This document shows positions 25,632 to 34,489 of a stretch of 64,000 nucleotides of DNA, piece by piece. Both the position numbers and the translations under genes were made by a program. The notes under the pieces are model-generated. The model was not told the DNA's origin and did not search any database. It saw only the letters and a program-made list of their open reading frames with translations. Numbering within the stretch: position 1 is the stretch's first letter; every line of letters begins with the position of its first letter. This DNA comes from Larkinella sp. C7 (lineage in GTDB: Bacteria > Bacteroidota > Bacteroidia > Cytophagales > Spirosomataceae): contig NZ_VBSL01000007.1 in the NCBI RefSeq assembly GCF_006149005.1, positions 186,001 through 250,000 of the forward strand, in the 5' to 3' direction.

Positions 25632-27662
25632 TTAGACTTTTTGAGTCGCTTTCAACCGGTCGCGGAGCTGAAACAACTCATCCCGCAACCGGGCCGCTTC
25701 CATGAAATCAAGCTCTTTGGCTGCTTTTTCCATTTTTTGCTGTGTTTCCTTGATGATCTGTTCCAGGTCGTTTTTGCCCATGTATTGCACCACGGGATCG
25801 GCAGCAATCTGGAATTCGTCGGGTTCAACGTAGTATTGTTTGGCCTCCGGACGCGAATCGGCAATGCTGGTTTGTCCCATAATCGAATCGTGGGACCTCA
25901 GAATCGTCATCGGCGTAATACCGTGTTTCTCATTGTATTCCATCTGGATTTCCCGCCGTCGGTTGGTTTCGCTGATGGCTTTTTCCATCGAACCGGTGAT
26001 GCGGTCGGCATACATGAGCACGCGTCCGTTGGAGTTCCGGGCCGCCCGGCCAATGGTCTGAATCAAGGATCGAATGTCGCGCAGGAAACCTTCTTTGTCG
26101 GCGTCCATGATGGCCACCAGCGATACTTCCGGCAAATCGAGTCCTTCGCGCAGCAGGTTGACACCCACCAGTACATCGAAAACACCCAGTCGTAACTCCC
26201 GCAGGATTTCAACGCGATCCAGCGTTTTCACTTCGGAGTGAATGTAGCGGCCTTTCACGCCTACCCGTTCCAGGTATTTGCTCAACTCTTCGGCCATGCG
26301 TTTGGTCAGCGTCGTCACCAGCACCCGCTCTTTGCGCTTGACGCGGATGTCGATTTCTTCCAGCAAATCGTCGATCTGGTTGAGGCTGGGCCGTACTTCA
26401 ATCGCCGGGTCGAGCAGACCCGTCGGACGAATCAGCTGTTCGACCACCACGCCTTCGCTCCGGCGTAGTTCATAGTCAGACGGCGTGGCGCTGACAAAAA
26501 CCGTTTGCCCGGCCATTTGCTCAAATTCCTGAAAGGTAAGCGGACGGTTGTCCAGTGCCGACGGCAACCGAAAACCGTAGTCGACCAGGGCTTCCTTGCG
26601 CGAGCGGTCACCGCCCCACATCGCCCGGATTTGCGGCATCGTCGCGTGGCTTTCATCCACAATCGTCAGAAAGTCGTCCGGGAAATAATCGAGCAGACAA
26701 AAGGGGCGCTGGCCGGGTTGCCGGCGATCGAAATACCGGGAGTAGTTTTCAATACCGGAACAATAGCCCAGTTCGCGCATCATTTCGATGTCGAACTCGG
26801 TTCGCTCCTTGATCCGCTCGGCCTCCATATTCCGGAATTCGGATTGGAAATAGCGAATCTGCGCCACCAGGTCATTCTGGATTTCGCCGATGGCCATGTT
26901 CAGGGTATCCCGGCCCGTCACGAAGAGGTTCGCCGGGAAAATGGCGATGATCCGGTCGTCGCCGATTTTCTTGCCCGATGCCGGATCGATGCGCTGAATG
27001 GCTTCAATTTCGTCGCCGAAGAAGACAATCCGGTACGCAAAATCGGCATAACCGGGAAAAATATCGACGGTATCGCCCTTAACCCGGAACGAACCGCGCG
27101 TGAATTCTACCTCGGTGCGGCTATACAGAATCTCGACCAGTTTGAAGAGAAACTGGTTGCGGCTGATGGTTTCGCCCACGCCCAGCCGCACGATGCTTTT
27201 CTGGTATTCGTTCGGGTTACCGGCGCCGTAAATGCAGGAAACCGACGCAATCACGACAATATCCCGACGACCGCTCATCAGGGCCGAAACCGTCGCCAGC
27301 CGGAGCTTGTCGATTTCTTCGTTGATGGCCAGGTCTTTTTCGATGTACGTATTGGTCGTTGCGATGAACGCTTCCGGCTGGTAATAATCGTAATACGAGA
27401 TAAAATATTGAACAGCATTTTCGGGGAAAAACTGCTTGAACTCGCCGTAGAGCTGGGCTGCCAGCGTTTTGTTGTGGCTTAGCACGAGCGTCGGGCGATC
27501 GAGTTGGGCAATGACGTTGGCTACAGTAAACGTTTTCCCAGATCCGGTAACACCCAACAACACCTGCGACGGTTCGCCTTCTTTAATGCCTTTTACCAGC
27601 TTTTCAATGGCCTGTGGCTGGTCGCCAGTCGGTTTAAATTCTGAAGTCAGCTTGAAATTCAT
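25632..27662 (-). CDS. uvrB: Excinuclease ABC subunit B
   Basis: 676 aa, full length. Walker A is GVTGSGKTFT (about residues 38-47), followed by YYDYYQPEAF and the beta-hairpin region, Walker B-type DESHATMP, the helicase motif GRAARNSNGRVLMYAD and the C-terminal UVR domain (KELDFMEAARLRDEL). It acts with UvrA and UvrC in nucleotide excision repair. A plausible promoter lies just upstream. Upstream UvrABC partners are not in the window. Confidence 0.98.
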   Translation of the reverse strand: MNFKLTSEFKPTGDQPQAIEKLVKGIKEGEPSQVLLGVTGSGKTFTVANVIAQLDRPTLVLSHNKTLAAQLYGEFKQFFPENAVQYFISYYDYYQPEAFIATTNTYIEKDLAINEEIDKLRLATVSALMSGRRDIVVIASVSCIYGAGNPNEYQKSIVRLGVGETISRNQFLFKLVEILYSRTEVEFTRGSFRVKGDTVDIFPGYADFAYRIVFFGDEIEAIQRIDPASGKKIGDDRIIAIFPANLFVTGRDTLNMAIGEIQNDLVAQIRYFQSEFRNMEAERIKERTEFDIEMMRELGYCSGIENYSRYFDRRQPGQRPFCLLDYFPDDFLTIVDESHATMPQIRAMWGGDRSRKEALVDYGFRLPSALDNRPLTFQEFEQMAGQTVFVSATPSDYELRRSEGVVVEQLIRPTGLLDPAIEVRPSLNQIDDLLEEIDIRVKRKERVLVTTLTKRMAEELSKYLERVGVKGRYIHSEVKTLDRVEILRELRLGVFDVLVGVNLLREGLDLPEVSLVAIMDADKEGFLRDIRSLIQTIGRAARNSNGRVLMYADRITGSMEKAISETNRRREIQMEYNEKHGITPMTILRSHDSIMGQTSIADSRPEAKQYYVEPDEFQIAADPVVQYMGKNDLEQIIKETQQKMEKAAKELDFMEAARLRDELFQLRDRLKATQKV

Positions 27663-27668
27663 AACAAG

Positions 27669-27699
27669 CTAAGATACGAAAAAAGCAAGATTGAAACAA
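27669..27699 (-). promoter_or_regulatory. Probable uvrB promoter
   Basis: On the minus strand TTG (27699-27697) and TATCTTAG (27676-27669) are 20 bases apart; the -7 box differs from TAnnTTTG at one position. The start codon is 6 bases from the box, so the leader would be absent or extremely short, which lowers confidence. Confidence 0.35.
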
Positions 27700-27820
27700 G
27701 AACGGTTTTAAAGATAACCGCACTTTGTCAGGATTGTTAGCGTATGCTCATTCTGTCATTTTTTCCAAACATCTCGCCCACCTCCTGGTTACGATAGTAG
27801 TCACTCAACGTTCAACTAGC

Positions 27821-28075
27821 ATGAAAAACTACCTGAAAAATGGATACCGTAGCCTGATCGTCGGGTTTGGTATTCTTTCGACAACCTTTTGCCTGAGTTG
27901 TAATTCTAAAACGGAAAACACGCAATCAGGCACCGATTCGACGACAATGGCGAATGATACGAGCATTATGGGAATTCAGGGCGACACGACTACCAATTCG
28001 CTGGATGCACCACAAGCGGCACAGGGCGATACCGGACAGACGTTGCCGGAAATGCGTGCCAAAAAGAAAAACTGA
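27821..28075 (+). CDS. Small lipoprotein of unknown function
   Basis: 84 aa from the ATG at 27821; the longer open frame from 27725 begins with TTG and adds no plausible sequence. The signal region LIVGFGILSTTFCLSC ends in a lipobox-like cysteine, after which the chain is low-complexity and rich in Thr, Ser, Asp, Gln and Gly (NTQSGTDSTTMANDTS), ending in a basic RAKKKN tail. It is probably anchored to the envelope and unstructured. No family is recognised. It converges on the GH30 gene with 19 bases between stops. Confidence 0.6.
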   Translation: MKNYLKNGYRSLIVGFGILSTTFCLSCNSKTENTQSGTDSTTMANDTSIMGIQGDTTTNSLDAPQAAQGDTGQTLPEMRAKKKN

Positions 28076-28094
28076 TTTGAGCGGTATTCCCTGA

Positions 28095-29684
28095 TTATTG
28101 ATACGTCCCCACCAGCGTAACGACCGATTTGGGTTCCAGCCGGATCTGGTCGGCGTGTACGGTGGATTTCGTCAGGGTTTGGGTGGCGGAAGTGGTATAA
28201 CCGGCAAAGCTTCCGTTCTGAATTTTTACCCCGCTGAGGGGTACGGTCAGGGCATCGGAGGTCATGTTGATGCAAACCAGCACAAGCTGTTTCCGCGCGG
28301 CATCTTTGTAGGCCGACACCATACCCTGACTCGCTTCGGCCACCGGGTTCGCCACTGCACCCATGCGAACCGCCACCCGTTTCATACCGGGCCGGATGAA
28401 GCGGGCGTAATTGCCGAACGCCCAAAGCTGTTTGGAGTCGATCACCTGCCCGTCAAGCCGGGCGTTGTCGTGGTTTTTATATCCGCCATCGGGGCCGTTG
28501 ATATACACCAGCCCATCGCTGTAATCGTACGGATTGATGGCCAGCCACCATTGCCACGATGTCACGTTGGCGATGGTCAGATCGTTGTGAATCACCTTTG
28601 CCACGTAGAGCCCATAGTCAATGTCGGTGTGACGCGGACTGCCGTTGTACTGGCCGCAGATGTCGCCCAGAACACCAAACTCACTTTGCCAGAGTTGCGG
28701 ACTTCCCACGGTTTTGGCGCGCTGAGCCGCTTTCTGGCGCATTGCCACGAGCGTCGAGTCCCGGCAGGTCGAGAAATAGCTGTGATACGCCCAGATTGGC
28801 TCTACATTCGGAAGTTTGGTCAAAGAAGCGGTTTGGTTAGGACCAAAAAAGTAGTCAAGCTGCTCACCCCGACCACTTTCGGCTTTCTCGTAGAGATAAT
28901 CAAGCTGGCCCGCTTCACCCGTTACGACCTTGGTGTTGGATTGGCGGGATGCCAGTTTATTCGATAAGGCTTTGGTTACCGCCAGCATATCGGCGTTTTC
29001 GGCCGGGGAGCCTTCCTGATTCGCTTTGCCGTTTTTGCCGGCGGTCCAGTCCCACTGCGGTTCGTTGATGGGACTCAGGTAATCGAGTTTGAAGTGTTCG
29101 GCTACGGTCACCAGAAAGTCGGCGAAGGGTTCCAGCGCGGCTGGTTTCAGGTTGAATGCTTTGCCGCCCGGCGAAAAAGCTTTGCCGTTGCGGGTCATTT
29201 GCACGGGTGGAGAGTTGGTAAACCCGAGGGTATAGCGAACGCCCCGCTGGCGGGCTGCGTGTAAAAACCATTGAGTTCCGGCCTGTTTGCTCCAGTCGTA
29301 GCGGCCGTCCGGAGTCAGAAAACACGCTTCCCGACGCCATTCATCCCGAATGGCACTGCTGTCTTTCTGTTCAAAACTTCCTGCACCGATGTTGATCCGC
29401 CACAACGACAAGCCAATGCCCCTGGGCTGTCCGTTGGCCAGGGTATCCTGACTAAAGAGCAGATCGGCGATCTGGTTTTTTTTGGCCTCATCGCTCCATT
29501 TTCCAATAAACTTGGCCGACCAGCAATCGGACGCGCCGAAGCTATGGATGGTTTGAAATTCCTCATTCAGGTTGATCGTCACCGCCGAAGCGAGCGGTTT
29601 TGTTGGCCCAGTGAAACCGGTTCGGTGGCTGGTGCCGGTCAACACGATCAGGAGGAGCAGGGCGGTTTTAGCCAGGAGTTTCAT
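28095..29684 (-). CDS. Secreted glycoside hydrolase family 30 enzyme
   Basis: 529 aa with a Sec signal peptide (about 1-20). TIM barrel with FQTIHSFGASDCWSA at the start, the acid/base E208 in SPINEPQWDW and the probable nucleophile E335 in LWQSEFGVLG. A C-terminal beta-sandwich (from about 430) completes the GH30 plan. The early FGASDCW motif recalls endo-beta-1,6-galactanase-like members of Bacteroidota, but xylanase or glucanase activity cannot be excluded. It is transcribed alone; the 60 bases upstream contain a short ACGATTGACGATTTAC word run like other intergenic repeats here. Confidence 0.88.
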   Translation of the reverse strand: MKLLAKTALLLLIVLTGTSHRTGFTGPTKPLASAVTINLNEEFQTIHSFGASDCWSAKFIGKWSDEAKKNQIADLLFSQDTLANGQPRGIGLSLWRINIGAGSFEQKDSSAIRDEWRREACFLTPDGRYDWSKQAGTQWFLHAARQRGVRYTLGFTNSPPVQMTRNGKAFSPGGKAFNLKPAALEPFADFLVTVAEHFKLDYLSPINEPQWDWTAGKNGKANQEGSPAENADMLAVTKALSNKLASRQSNTKVVTGEAGQLDYLYEKAESGRGEQLDYFFGPNQTASLTKLPNVEPIWAYHSYFSTCRDSTLVAMRQKAAQRAKTVGSPQLWQSEFGVLGDICGQYNGSPRHTDIDYGLYVAKVIHNDLTIANVTSWQWWLAINPYDYSDGLVYINGPDGGYKNHDNARLDGQVIDSKQLWAFGNYARFIRPGMKRVAVRMGAVANPVAEASQGMVSAYKDAARKQLVLVCINMTSDALTVPLSGVKIQNGSFAGYTTSATQTLTKSTVHADQIRLEPKSVVTLVGTYQ

Positions 29685-29744
29685 TAGAAGAAGAAAGATA
29701 ACAAGTGACCTTACGATTGACGATTTACCAGTTCTCCAACCCGA

Positions 29745-31208
29745 TCAGGGTTGAGCACCCAGCCACTGGGAGCGATTTTGCAGACCGGCCGCGTCGTCGT
29801 GCTGAACGAGCAATACTGAAGGCGCATTCACCAGATCAGTGGAATCGTATTCCAGTTGCAGGCCGACAAACGCCAGGTATTCGTTCAGGAGCGGTTCCAG
29901 CGGTTCGTTGCCGAAGATGCAGCGGTCATAATACCAGTCCAGCGGTTCACCAGCCACTTCTTCCGTGATGGTGCGATACTCCTCCAGCGTATACCCCACA
30001 AACGGTTTTCCGAATCGTTCCCACATCAGCCGCATGACGTCATCAAGCGAACGGGCATGGTTCCATTTCCGGCGAATGTGCAAGTCCAGAATGAGCGCTA
30101 CCGTAGCGCCCTTGTAATACACCGACACTTTCCGGTTTGGTACGCCTTTGTCGTAACCGTCCAGCCACAAATCCCAGGACGATTCGGTGAGCGACTGAAA
30201 CGATCGTCCGCTGGGTTCAAAATGCCGTTTTAGCAGCACCTGAAGCTCTTTCCAATAGGCGGCATCGGTGAAAACGTTCGCCCGGCGGAGGAGCAAATCC
30301 CCATAATAGGTCGTAACGCCTTCGGCCACAAAGCAGGTCGTGAAGTACGTTTCCCGGGTGAAATCATACGGCAAAAGCTCCGTCGGACGGATGCGAATGA
30401 CGTTCCAGGTGTGAAACAATTCGTGTGACGAAACGCCCAGCAAATCCGTATACAGGCCCTCACCTTCGTCGTTCGGACCCAGCACTAGCATGGTGGAGTT
30501 GCGGTGTTCGACGCCGTGGTAATGCGCCGTCGGCAGAATCAGCGTCAGAAAATGGTAGTCTTTCTCGGGAAATTCGCCAAAAAGCCGGATTTGGGTTTCC
30601 GAAAACCGGCTGAAATCGCGCCGGATTCGTTCCCAATCCGGTTTGATGTTACCGCAAATCCAGAGGTGAAACAGCGTTTCATCGACTTCATATTGAAGAT
30701 GTTGCAGATCGGGCGAAGCGATGAGCGGGCAGTCGACCAGTTCGTAGAAATCGGCGGCAATCAGGACGTTGGGTGCGGTTTGCTTCATTCCGCAGGCCAC
30801 CTGCCAATCGTCCGCAATGGCCAGTTCGAGTGTGCAGGGTTCCAGCAAACGGCCGTCGGCATACAGGCACAGATTGACCGGATTGAGGTACAACAGCCGC
30901 TCGTCGGCGTAGCTGGTTCCCGCGTTGATGGTATTGCTGTAATAGGTATACCGGGCGACGAGTTCCGAAACACCTTCGGTTTGCACCCGCCAGCGGTCTT
31001 TGGTGATTTTCTGAAACGCCAGCGGTTTTCCGGTTTGATCAAAGATTTCGAACCGCTGAATGTTTTTGGCGAAGTTCTGAATCTCATACCGGCCGGGGCG
31101 CCAGGCGGGGAGCTGCAGGTCAACGGTGGAAGATGAAATGGCCGTCAGCAAAAAATCAACTTCAAGGAGCCGGGACGAAGGGTTGGTCGACGAAATACGG
31201 TAGTGCAT
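29745..31208 (-). CDS. M61 family metallopeptidase (glycyl aminopeptidase-like)
   Basis: 487 aa, without signal peptide, so probably cytosolic. Zinc site H262-E-L-F-H266 (VSSHELFHTWNV) with the third ligand E296 in FVAEGVTTYYGD. The N-terminal beta domain starts MHYRISSTNPSSRLLEV. The PDZ domain common at the C-terminus of longer M61 proteins (about 600 aa) is absent. M61 enzymes remove N-terminal Gly or Ala from peptides. It is divergent from rpmH, with the rpmH promoter in the 124-base gap. Confidence 0.92.
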   Translation of the reverse strand: MHYRISSTNPSSRLLEVDFLLTAISSSTVDLQLPAWRPGRYEIQNFAKNIQRFEIFDQTGKPLAFQKITKDRWRVQTEGVSELVARYTYYSNTINAGTSYADERLLYLNPVNLCLYADGRLLEPCTLELAIADDWQVACGMKQTAPNVLIAADFYELVDCPLIASPDLQHLQYEVDETLFHLWICGNIKPDWERIRRDFSRFSETQIRLFGEFPEKDYHFLTLILPTAHYHGVEHRNSTMLVLGPNDEGEGLYTDLLGVSSHELFHTWNVIRIRPTELLPYDFTRETYFTTCFVAEGVTTYYGDLLLRRANVFTDAAYWKELQVLLKRHFEPSGRSFQSLTESSWDLWLDGYDKGVPNRKVSVYYKGATVALILDLHIRRKWNHARSLDDVMRLMWERFGKPFVGYTLEEYRTITEEVAGEPLDWYYDRCIFGNEPLEPLLNEYLAFVGLQLEYDSTDLVNAPSVLLVQHDDAAGLQNRSQWLGAQP

Positions 31209-31260
31209 ACCTGCGAATATAACCGCTTGTTTGTGAAAACGCTAAATGTGAAAATCAAAC

Positions 31261-31291
31261 TTGTTTCGTTCCGTAACATTCTCTACCTTTG
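31261..31291 (+). promoter_or_regulatory. rpmH promoter
   Basis: TTG at 31261-31263 and TACCTTTG at 31284-31291 are exactly 20 bases apart, a full match to the Bacteroidota primary promoter. The rpmH start lies 41 bases downstream. It is the best promoter in the window. Confidence 0.85.
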
Positions 31292-31332
31292 CAGACTCAT
31301 TTGAAAAATAGGCATCCAAGATATAGTTAGTC

Positions 31333-31500
31333 ATGAAAAGAACGTTTCAACCTTCGAACCGTAAGCGCCGGAACAAGCACGGCTTCCGCGAGCGCATGGC
31401 ATCAGCCAATGGCCGCAGAGTACTGGCCGCCCGTCGCGCAAAAGGACGTCATAAACTGACGGTTTCGGACGAGAAAAAAGGCGATCGGTTTAAAATCTAA
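31333..31500 (+). CDS. rpmH: 50S ribosomal protein L34
   Basis: 55 aa, starting [20 protein letters not shown] and continuing [22 protein letters not shown], the invariant L34 sequence. A nine-residue acidic/basic tail ([11 protein letters not shown] region) extends it beyond the 44-46 aa of many bacteria, as is usual in Bacteroidota. It is driven by the promoter at 31261-31291. rnpA follows after 84 bases that are almost entirely one hairpin. Confidence 0.98.
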   Translation: MKRTFQPSNRKRRNKHGFRERMASANGRRVLAARRAKGRHKLTVSDEKKGDRFKI

Positions 31501-31503
31501 TTC

Positions 31504-31580
31504 GTTTGCGGTTTAGGGTTTACAGTTTACGGTTCGATTAGGCGACCTAAACCGTAAACTGTAAACCCTAAACCGTAAAC
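31504..31580. repeat. 31-bp stem hairpin filling the rpmH-rnpA gap
   Basis: Arms 31504-31534 and 31550-31580 pair over 31 bp with one G-T position; the 15-nt loop can extend the stem with TAGG/CCTA. The arms are variants of GTTTACGGTTTAGGGTTTAC. The hairpin begins 3 bases after the rpmH stop and ends 4 bases before the rnpA ATG, so it would form in the leader of rnpA and could set the L34 to RNase P protein ratio. The TTTAGGG words are not a telomere array. Confidence 0.9.
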
Positions 31581-31584
31581 GGAG

Positions 31585-31980
31585 ATGAAGCAAACGTTCA
31601 AGAAATCCGAACGGCTTTGCAGTAAAAAAACCATCGGTCAGTTATTTCAGAAAGGTAGTGCGACCACGCGGACGTTCTACCTTTTTCCATTTCGACTCCT
31701 CTATACGGACGATCCCGAACGGACCGATCCGCTGCCCGCCATCCTGATTTCCGTCTCCAGTCGAAACTTCAAAAAAGCCGTCGACCGCAACCTGATCCGT
31801 CGCCGGGTCCGCGAAGCCTACCGCCTGAATAAAGCACTTCTGTTCGGAACCGCTGAAAAACCGAAGCAACCTCCTGCCTATATTGTCTTTTTATATACCG
31901 CCCGCGCAATAATTTCGTTTGAAGAGATAGAAAAAAGTATGAAATTAGCTTTAGGTCGAGTTACTGTTACACAGAGTTGA
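31585..31980 (+). CDS. rnpA: Ribonuclease P protein component
   Basis: 131 aa. The RNR signature NFKKAVDRNLIRRRVREAYRLNK is intact, preceded by the substrate-binding N-terminal part KKSERLCSKKTIGQLFQKG. With the RNA subunit (not in the window) it matures tRNA 5' ends. It follows rpmH as in most bacteria. The last codons and stop overlap the left arm of the inverted repeat at 31967-32040. Confidence 0.97.
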   Translation: MKQTFKKSERLCSKKTIGQLFQKGSATTRTFYLFPFRLLYTDDPERTDPLPAILISVSSRNFKKAVDRNLIRRRVREAYRLNKALLFGTAEKPKQPPAYIVFLYTARAIISFEEIEKSMKLALGRVTVTQS

Positions 31981-32040
31981 TCAGAGAGAAGCAGAGGCAA
32001 TCAAAGTTTTCTCTGTGTACCTCTGATCAACTCTGTGTAA
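31967..32040. repeat. Perfect 20-bp inverted repeat overlapping the rnpA stop (CTCTG-word family)
   Basis: Arms 31967-31986 and 32021-32040 are perfectly complementary; the interior repeats CAGAG/CTCTG words. The left arm encodes the end of RnpA including its stop. The right end AACTCTGTGTAATAACTC nearly equals that of the repeat at 13511-13592. The S41 protease gene starts 21 bases later. Confidence 0.9.
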
Positions 32041-32061
32041 TAACTCATTTTCCTTAACGAT

Positions 32062-33717
32062 ATGCGCAAACGTCTGACTGTCGCCCTGGGAGCGACCCTT
32101 CTGGCAGGAAGCCTGGGTTTTTATTCGTTCCGCAACGACGACCGGTTTTTTGAAATCGCCCGCAACCTGGACATTTACGCGACGCTGTTCAAAGAACTGA
32201 ATTTATATTACGTTGACGAACTGAATCCGAACCGGATGGTGAAGAACAGCATCGACGCCATGCTGAAATCGCTCGACCCCTACACCAACTTTTTTGCCGA
32301 AGACGAAATTGAAGATTACATGACGATGACCACCGGACGCTACAACGGCATCGGGGCGCTCATTGGCTCGCGGCAGGGACGCAGCATTGTCATGATGATT
32401 TACGAAGGCACGCCCGCCGAGAAATCCGGTTTGCAGATTGGCGATGAGATTCTCAAGGTCGACGGCGTGGACATTAAAGCCCGGCGCGAACTGGATTCCG
32501 ACAAACTGCTCCGGGGGCAAACCAATACGGCGGTCAAACTGACGGTGAAACGCTTCGGTGCCAAGGACCCCATTGACCTGAACGTGACGCGCGACGTTGT
32601 CAAAATGACCAACGTGCCGTATTCCGGCATGATTTCGAGCGACGTGGGCTACATCGATCTGAAAGATTTTACCGGCACGGCGTCGCGCGAGGTGCGGAAT
32701 GCGTTTGTCGAACTCAAAGGCAAAGGCATGAAAAAGCTGGTGCTGGATGTGCGCGAAAATCCGGGCGGTTTGCTCAACATGGCCATCGATATCGCCAACA
32801 TCTGGTTGCCGCGCGAGTCGGAGATTGTGACGACCAAAGGCAAAGTAACCGAATGGAACAAAACCTACACGGCTTTGAACCCACCCCTGGATCTGGAAAT
32901 CCCGATTGTGGTGCTGACCAACAGCCGGAGTGCCTCGGCGGCCGAGATCGTTTCGGGCGTTATTCAGGACTACGACCGGGGTGTTCTGGTGGGTCAACTG
33001 ACCTACGGAAAAGGGCTGGTGCAAACCACCCGCGAACTTTCGTACAACACCAAACTGAAAATTACCACGGCCAAATACTACATTCCGAGCGGCCGCTGCA
33101 TTCAGGCCATCGACTACAGCCACCGCAACCCGGACGGCAGCGTGGGCAAGATTCCGGATTCGCTGAAAACCGCCTTCAAAACCAAAGCCGGTCGCCCGGT
33201 TTACGACGGCGGTGGCGTTACGCCGGATGTGCTGGTGGAACCGACAACACCCGCGCCAATCGCGATCAGCCTGACCAACAAGGGGTTGATCTTCGATTAC
33301 GCCATCAAATACCGGCATGACCACCCGACCATCAAGCCCGCGCGCGAGTTCAGCCTAACCGACGCCGAGTACCAGAATTTTGTGACGTGGCTGAAAGACA
33401 AGGAATATGATTACACCACGCAGGTTGAAAAAGAACTGGGAACGCTCGAAGCCTCGGCCAAGAAAGAAAAATCGTTCGATCAGATTCAGGATCAGCTAAA
33501 AGCGTTGCGTACCAAACTGTCGCACAGTAAAGACGTCGATCTGGTAACGTTCAAAGGCGAACTGAAAACGTTGCTGGAGCAGGAAATTGTCGGTCATTAT
33601 TACCTCCAGAAAGGCATGAAAGAAGTGTCTTTTGCAACCGATCCGGAAATCAAAGCCGCCCTTGACCTGTTCAAAGACATGAACCGGTACCAGTCTATTT
33701 TGAAAGGAAAACCTTAA
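32062..33717 (+). CDS. S41 family C-terminal processing peptidase
   Basis: 551 aa with an N-terminal membrane anchor/signal (about 5-20). PDZ domain at roughly 80-170 (GTPAEKSGLQIGDEILKVDG), followed by the S41 core: catalytic S292 in NSRSASAAEIVSG and K317 in LTYGKGLVQT. The C-terminal helical region (about 420-551) is characteristic of Bacteroidota CTPs. It trims or degrades periplasmic proteins. It lies between two inverted-repeat hairpins in the rpmH-rnpA-tsaB neighbourhood. Confidence 0.95.
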   Translation: MRKRLTVALGATLLAGSLGFYSFRNDDRFFEIARNLDIYATLFKELNLYYVDELNPNRMVKNSIDAMLKSLDPYTNFFAEDEIEDYMTMTTGRYNGIGALIGSRQGRSIVMMIYEGTPAEKSGLQIGDEILKVDGVDIKARRELDSDKLLRGQTNTAVKLTVKRFGAKDPIDLNVTRDVVKMTNVPYSGMISSDVGYIDLKDFTGTASREVRNAFVELKGKGMKKLVLDVRENPGGLLNMAIDIANIWLPRESEIVTTKGKVTEWNKTYTALNPPLDLEIPIVVLTNSRSASAAEIVSGVIQDYDRGVLVGQLTYGKGLVQTTRELSYNTKLKITTAKYYIPSGRCIQAIDYSHRNPDGSVGKIPDSLKTAFKTKAGRPVYDGGGVTPDVLVEPTTPAPIAISLTNKGLIFDYAIKYRHDHPTIKPAREFSLTDAEYQNFVTWLKDKEYDYTTQVEKELGTLEASAKKEKSFDQIQDQLKALRTKLSHSKDVDLVTFKGELKTLLEQEIVGHYYLQKGMKEVSFATDPEIKAALDLFKDMNRYQSILKGKP

Positions 33718-33723
33718 TTTTTT

Positions 33724-33785
33724 AATGATGAGTTATGAACGATGAATGGGCTAGCGCACAAATTCATCGTTCATAACTCATCATT
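33724..33785. repeat. Perfect 24-bp inverted repeat between the S41 protease and tsaB
   Basis: Arms 33724-33747 and 33762-33785 are perfectly complementary around a 14-nt loop; the arms consist of ATGATGAG / TATGAACGATGAAT words. It starts 6 bases after the protease stop and ends 6 bases before the tsaB ATG. Confidence 0.9.
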
Positions 33786-33791
33786 CATTTC

Positions 33792-34484
33792 ATGTCTCTC
33801 ATTCTCTCCATTGATACTTCCACCACCGTCTGTTCGGTAGCCCTTCATCGCGACGGGGCGGTTTTGGCCTGTTTCGAATTGTTTACCGAAAAATCATCGT
33901 CGGGCATGCTGACGACGCTGATTCAGAATGTGGTTCATCAGAGTGGACACCAGCTTTCTGAACTGGACGCGGTCGCCGTGGCGAAAGGGCCGGGTTCCTA
34001 CACGGGTTTGCGGATTGGCGTTTCGACGGCCAAAGGGCTGTGTTTCGCCCTCGATAAACCGCTGCTGGCGATCAACACGCTCGAAGCGATGGCGTGGCAG
34101 GTAAACGGTTTTTATCCCGTGTCCTACGCCCTTTGCCCGTTGCTCGACGCCCGGCGGATGGAAGTCTACTGTGCGGTTTATGATTCGGAAGGTCGTGAAA
34201 GGGTACTAACCTCGGCGCAAATCATTGATGAACAATCGTTTGCGGACTTACTGGCGCAACAGACCGTCGTGTTTTTCGGAAATGGTGCGGCCAAGTGCCG
34301 GGCGGTTTTGGCGCATCAACCGAATGCGGTTTTTCCCGAACAAGTCATTCATCCTTCGGCCCGAACGGTGGGCCAACTGGCCGCCCTGGCATATCGGGAA
34401 GGCCGGTTTGAAAGTGTCGCTGATTTTGAGCCTTACTACTTAAAAGATTTTGTGGGAACCAAGCCGAAGAAACTGGTTGTTTAG
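33792..34484 (+). CDS. tsaB: tRNA threonylcarbamoyladenosine biosynthesis protein TsaB
   Basis: 230 aa. ASKHA-fold protein starting LILSIDTSTTVCSVALHRDG, with the family motif VAKGPGSYTGLRIGVSTAKGL and LLDARRMEVYCAVYD. With TsaD, TsaE and TsaC it makes the t6A37 modification of ANN-decoding tRNAs. It is followed after 5 bases by the DUF2480 gene, so the two are probably co-transcribed. Confidence 0.95.
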   Translation: MSLILSIDTSTTVCSVALHRDGAVLACFELFTEKSSSGMLTTLIQNVVHQSGHQLSELDAVAVAKGPGSYTGLRIGVSTAKGLCFALDKPLLAINTLEAMAWQVNGFYPVSYALCPLLDARRMEVYCAVYDSEGRERVLTSAQIIDEQSFADLLAQQTVVFFGNGAAKCRAVLAHQPNAVFPEQVIHPSARTVGQLAALAYREGRFESVADFEPYYLKDFVGTKPKKLVV

Positions 34485-34489
34485 CGGGT

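Noticed and set aside
26505-27482. 325-codon open frame antisense to uvrB
   Set aside because: It lies wholly opposite the well-supported uvrB and has the Arg/His-rich look of a shadow frame. No conserved domain is visible.
31504-31580. TTTAGGG telomere-like or CRISPR-like array
   Set aside because: The TTTAGGG words occur only as parts of the two arms of a single hairpin. There is no regular spacer pattern, and no cas genes are present.
31261-32040. Chromosomal origin near rpmH-rnpA
   Set aside because: rpmH-rnpA often lies near dnaA and oriC, but there is no dnaA or dnaN here and no cluster of DnaA boxes in this stretch. Cytophagales usually have the origin elsewhere.
32203-33324. 373-codon open frame antisense to the S41 protease
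   Set aside because: Fully opposite a protease with an intact active site; its sequence is low in recognisable motifs and rich in His, Arg and Phe, as expected from a shadow.
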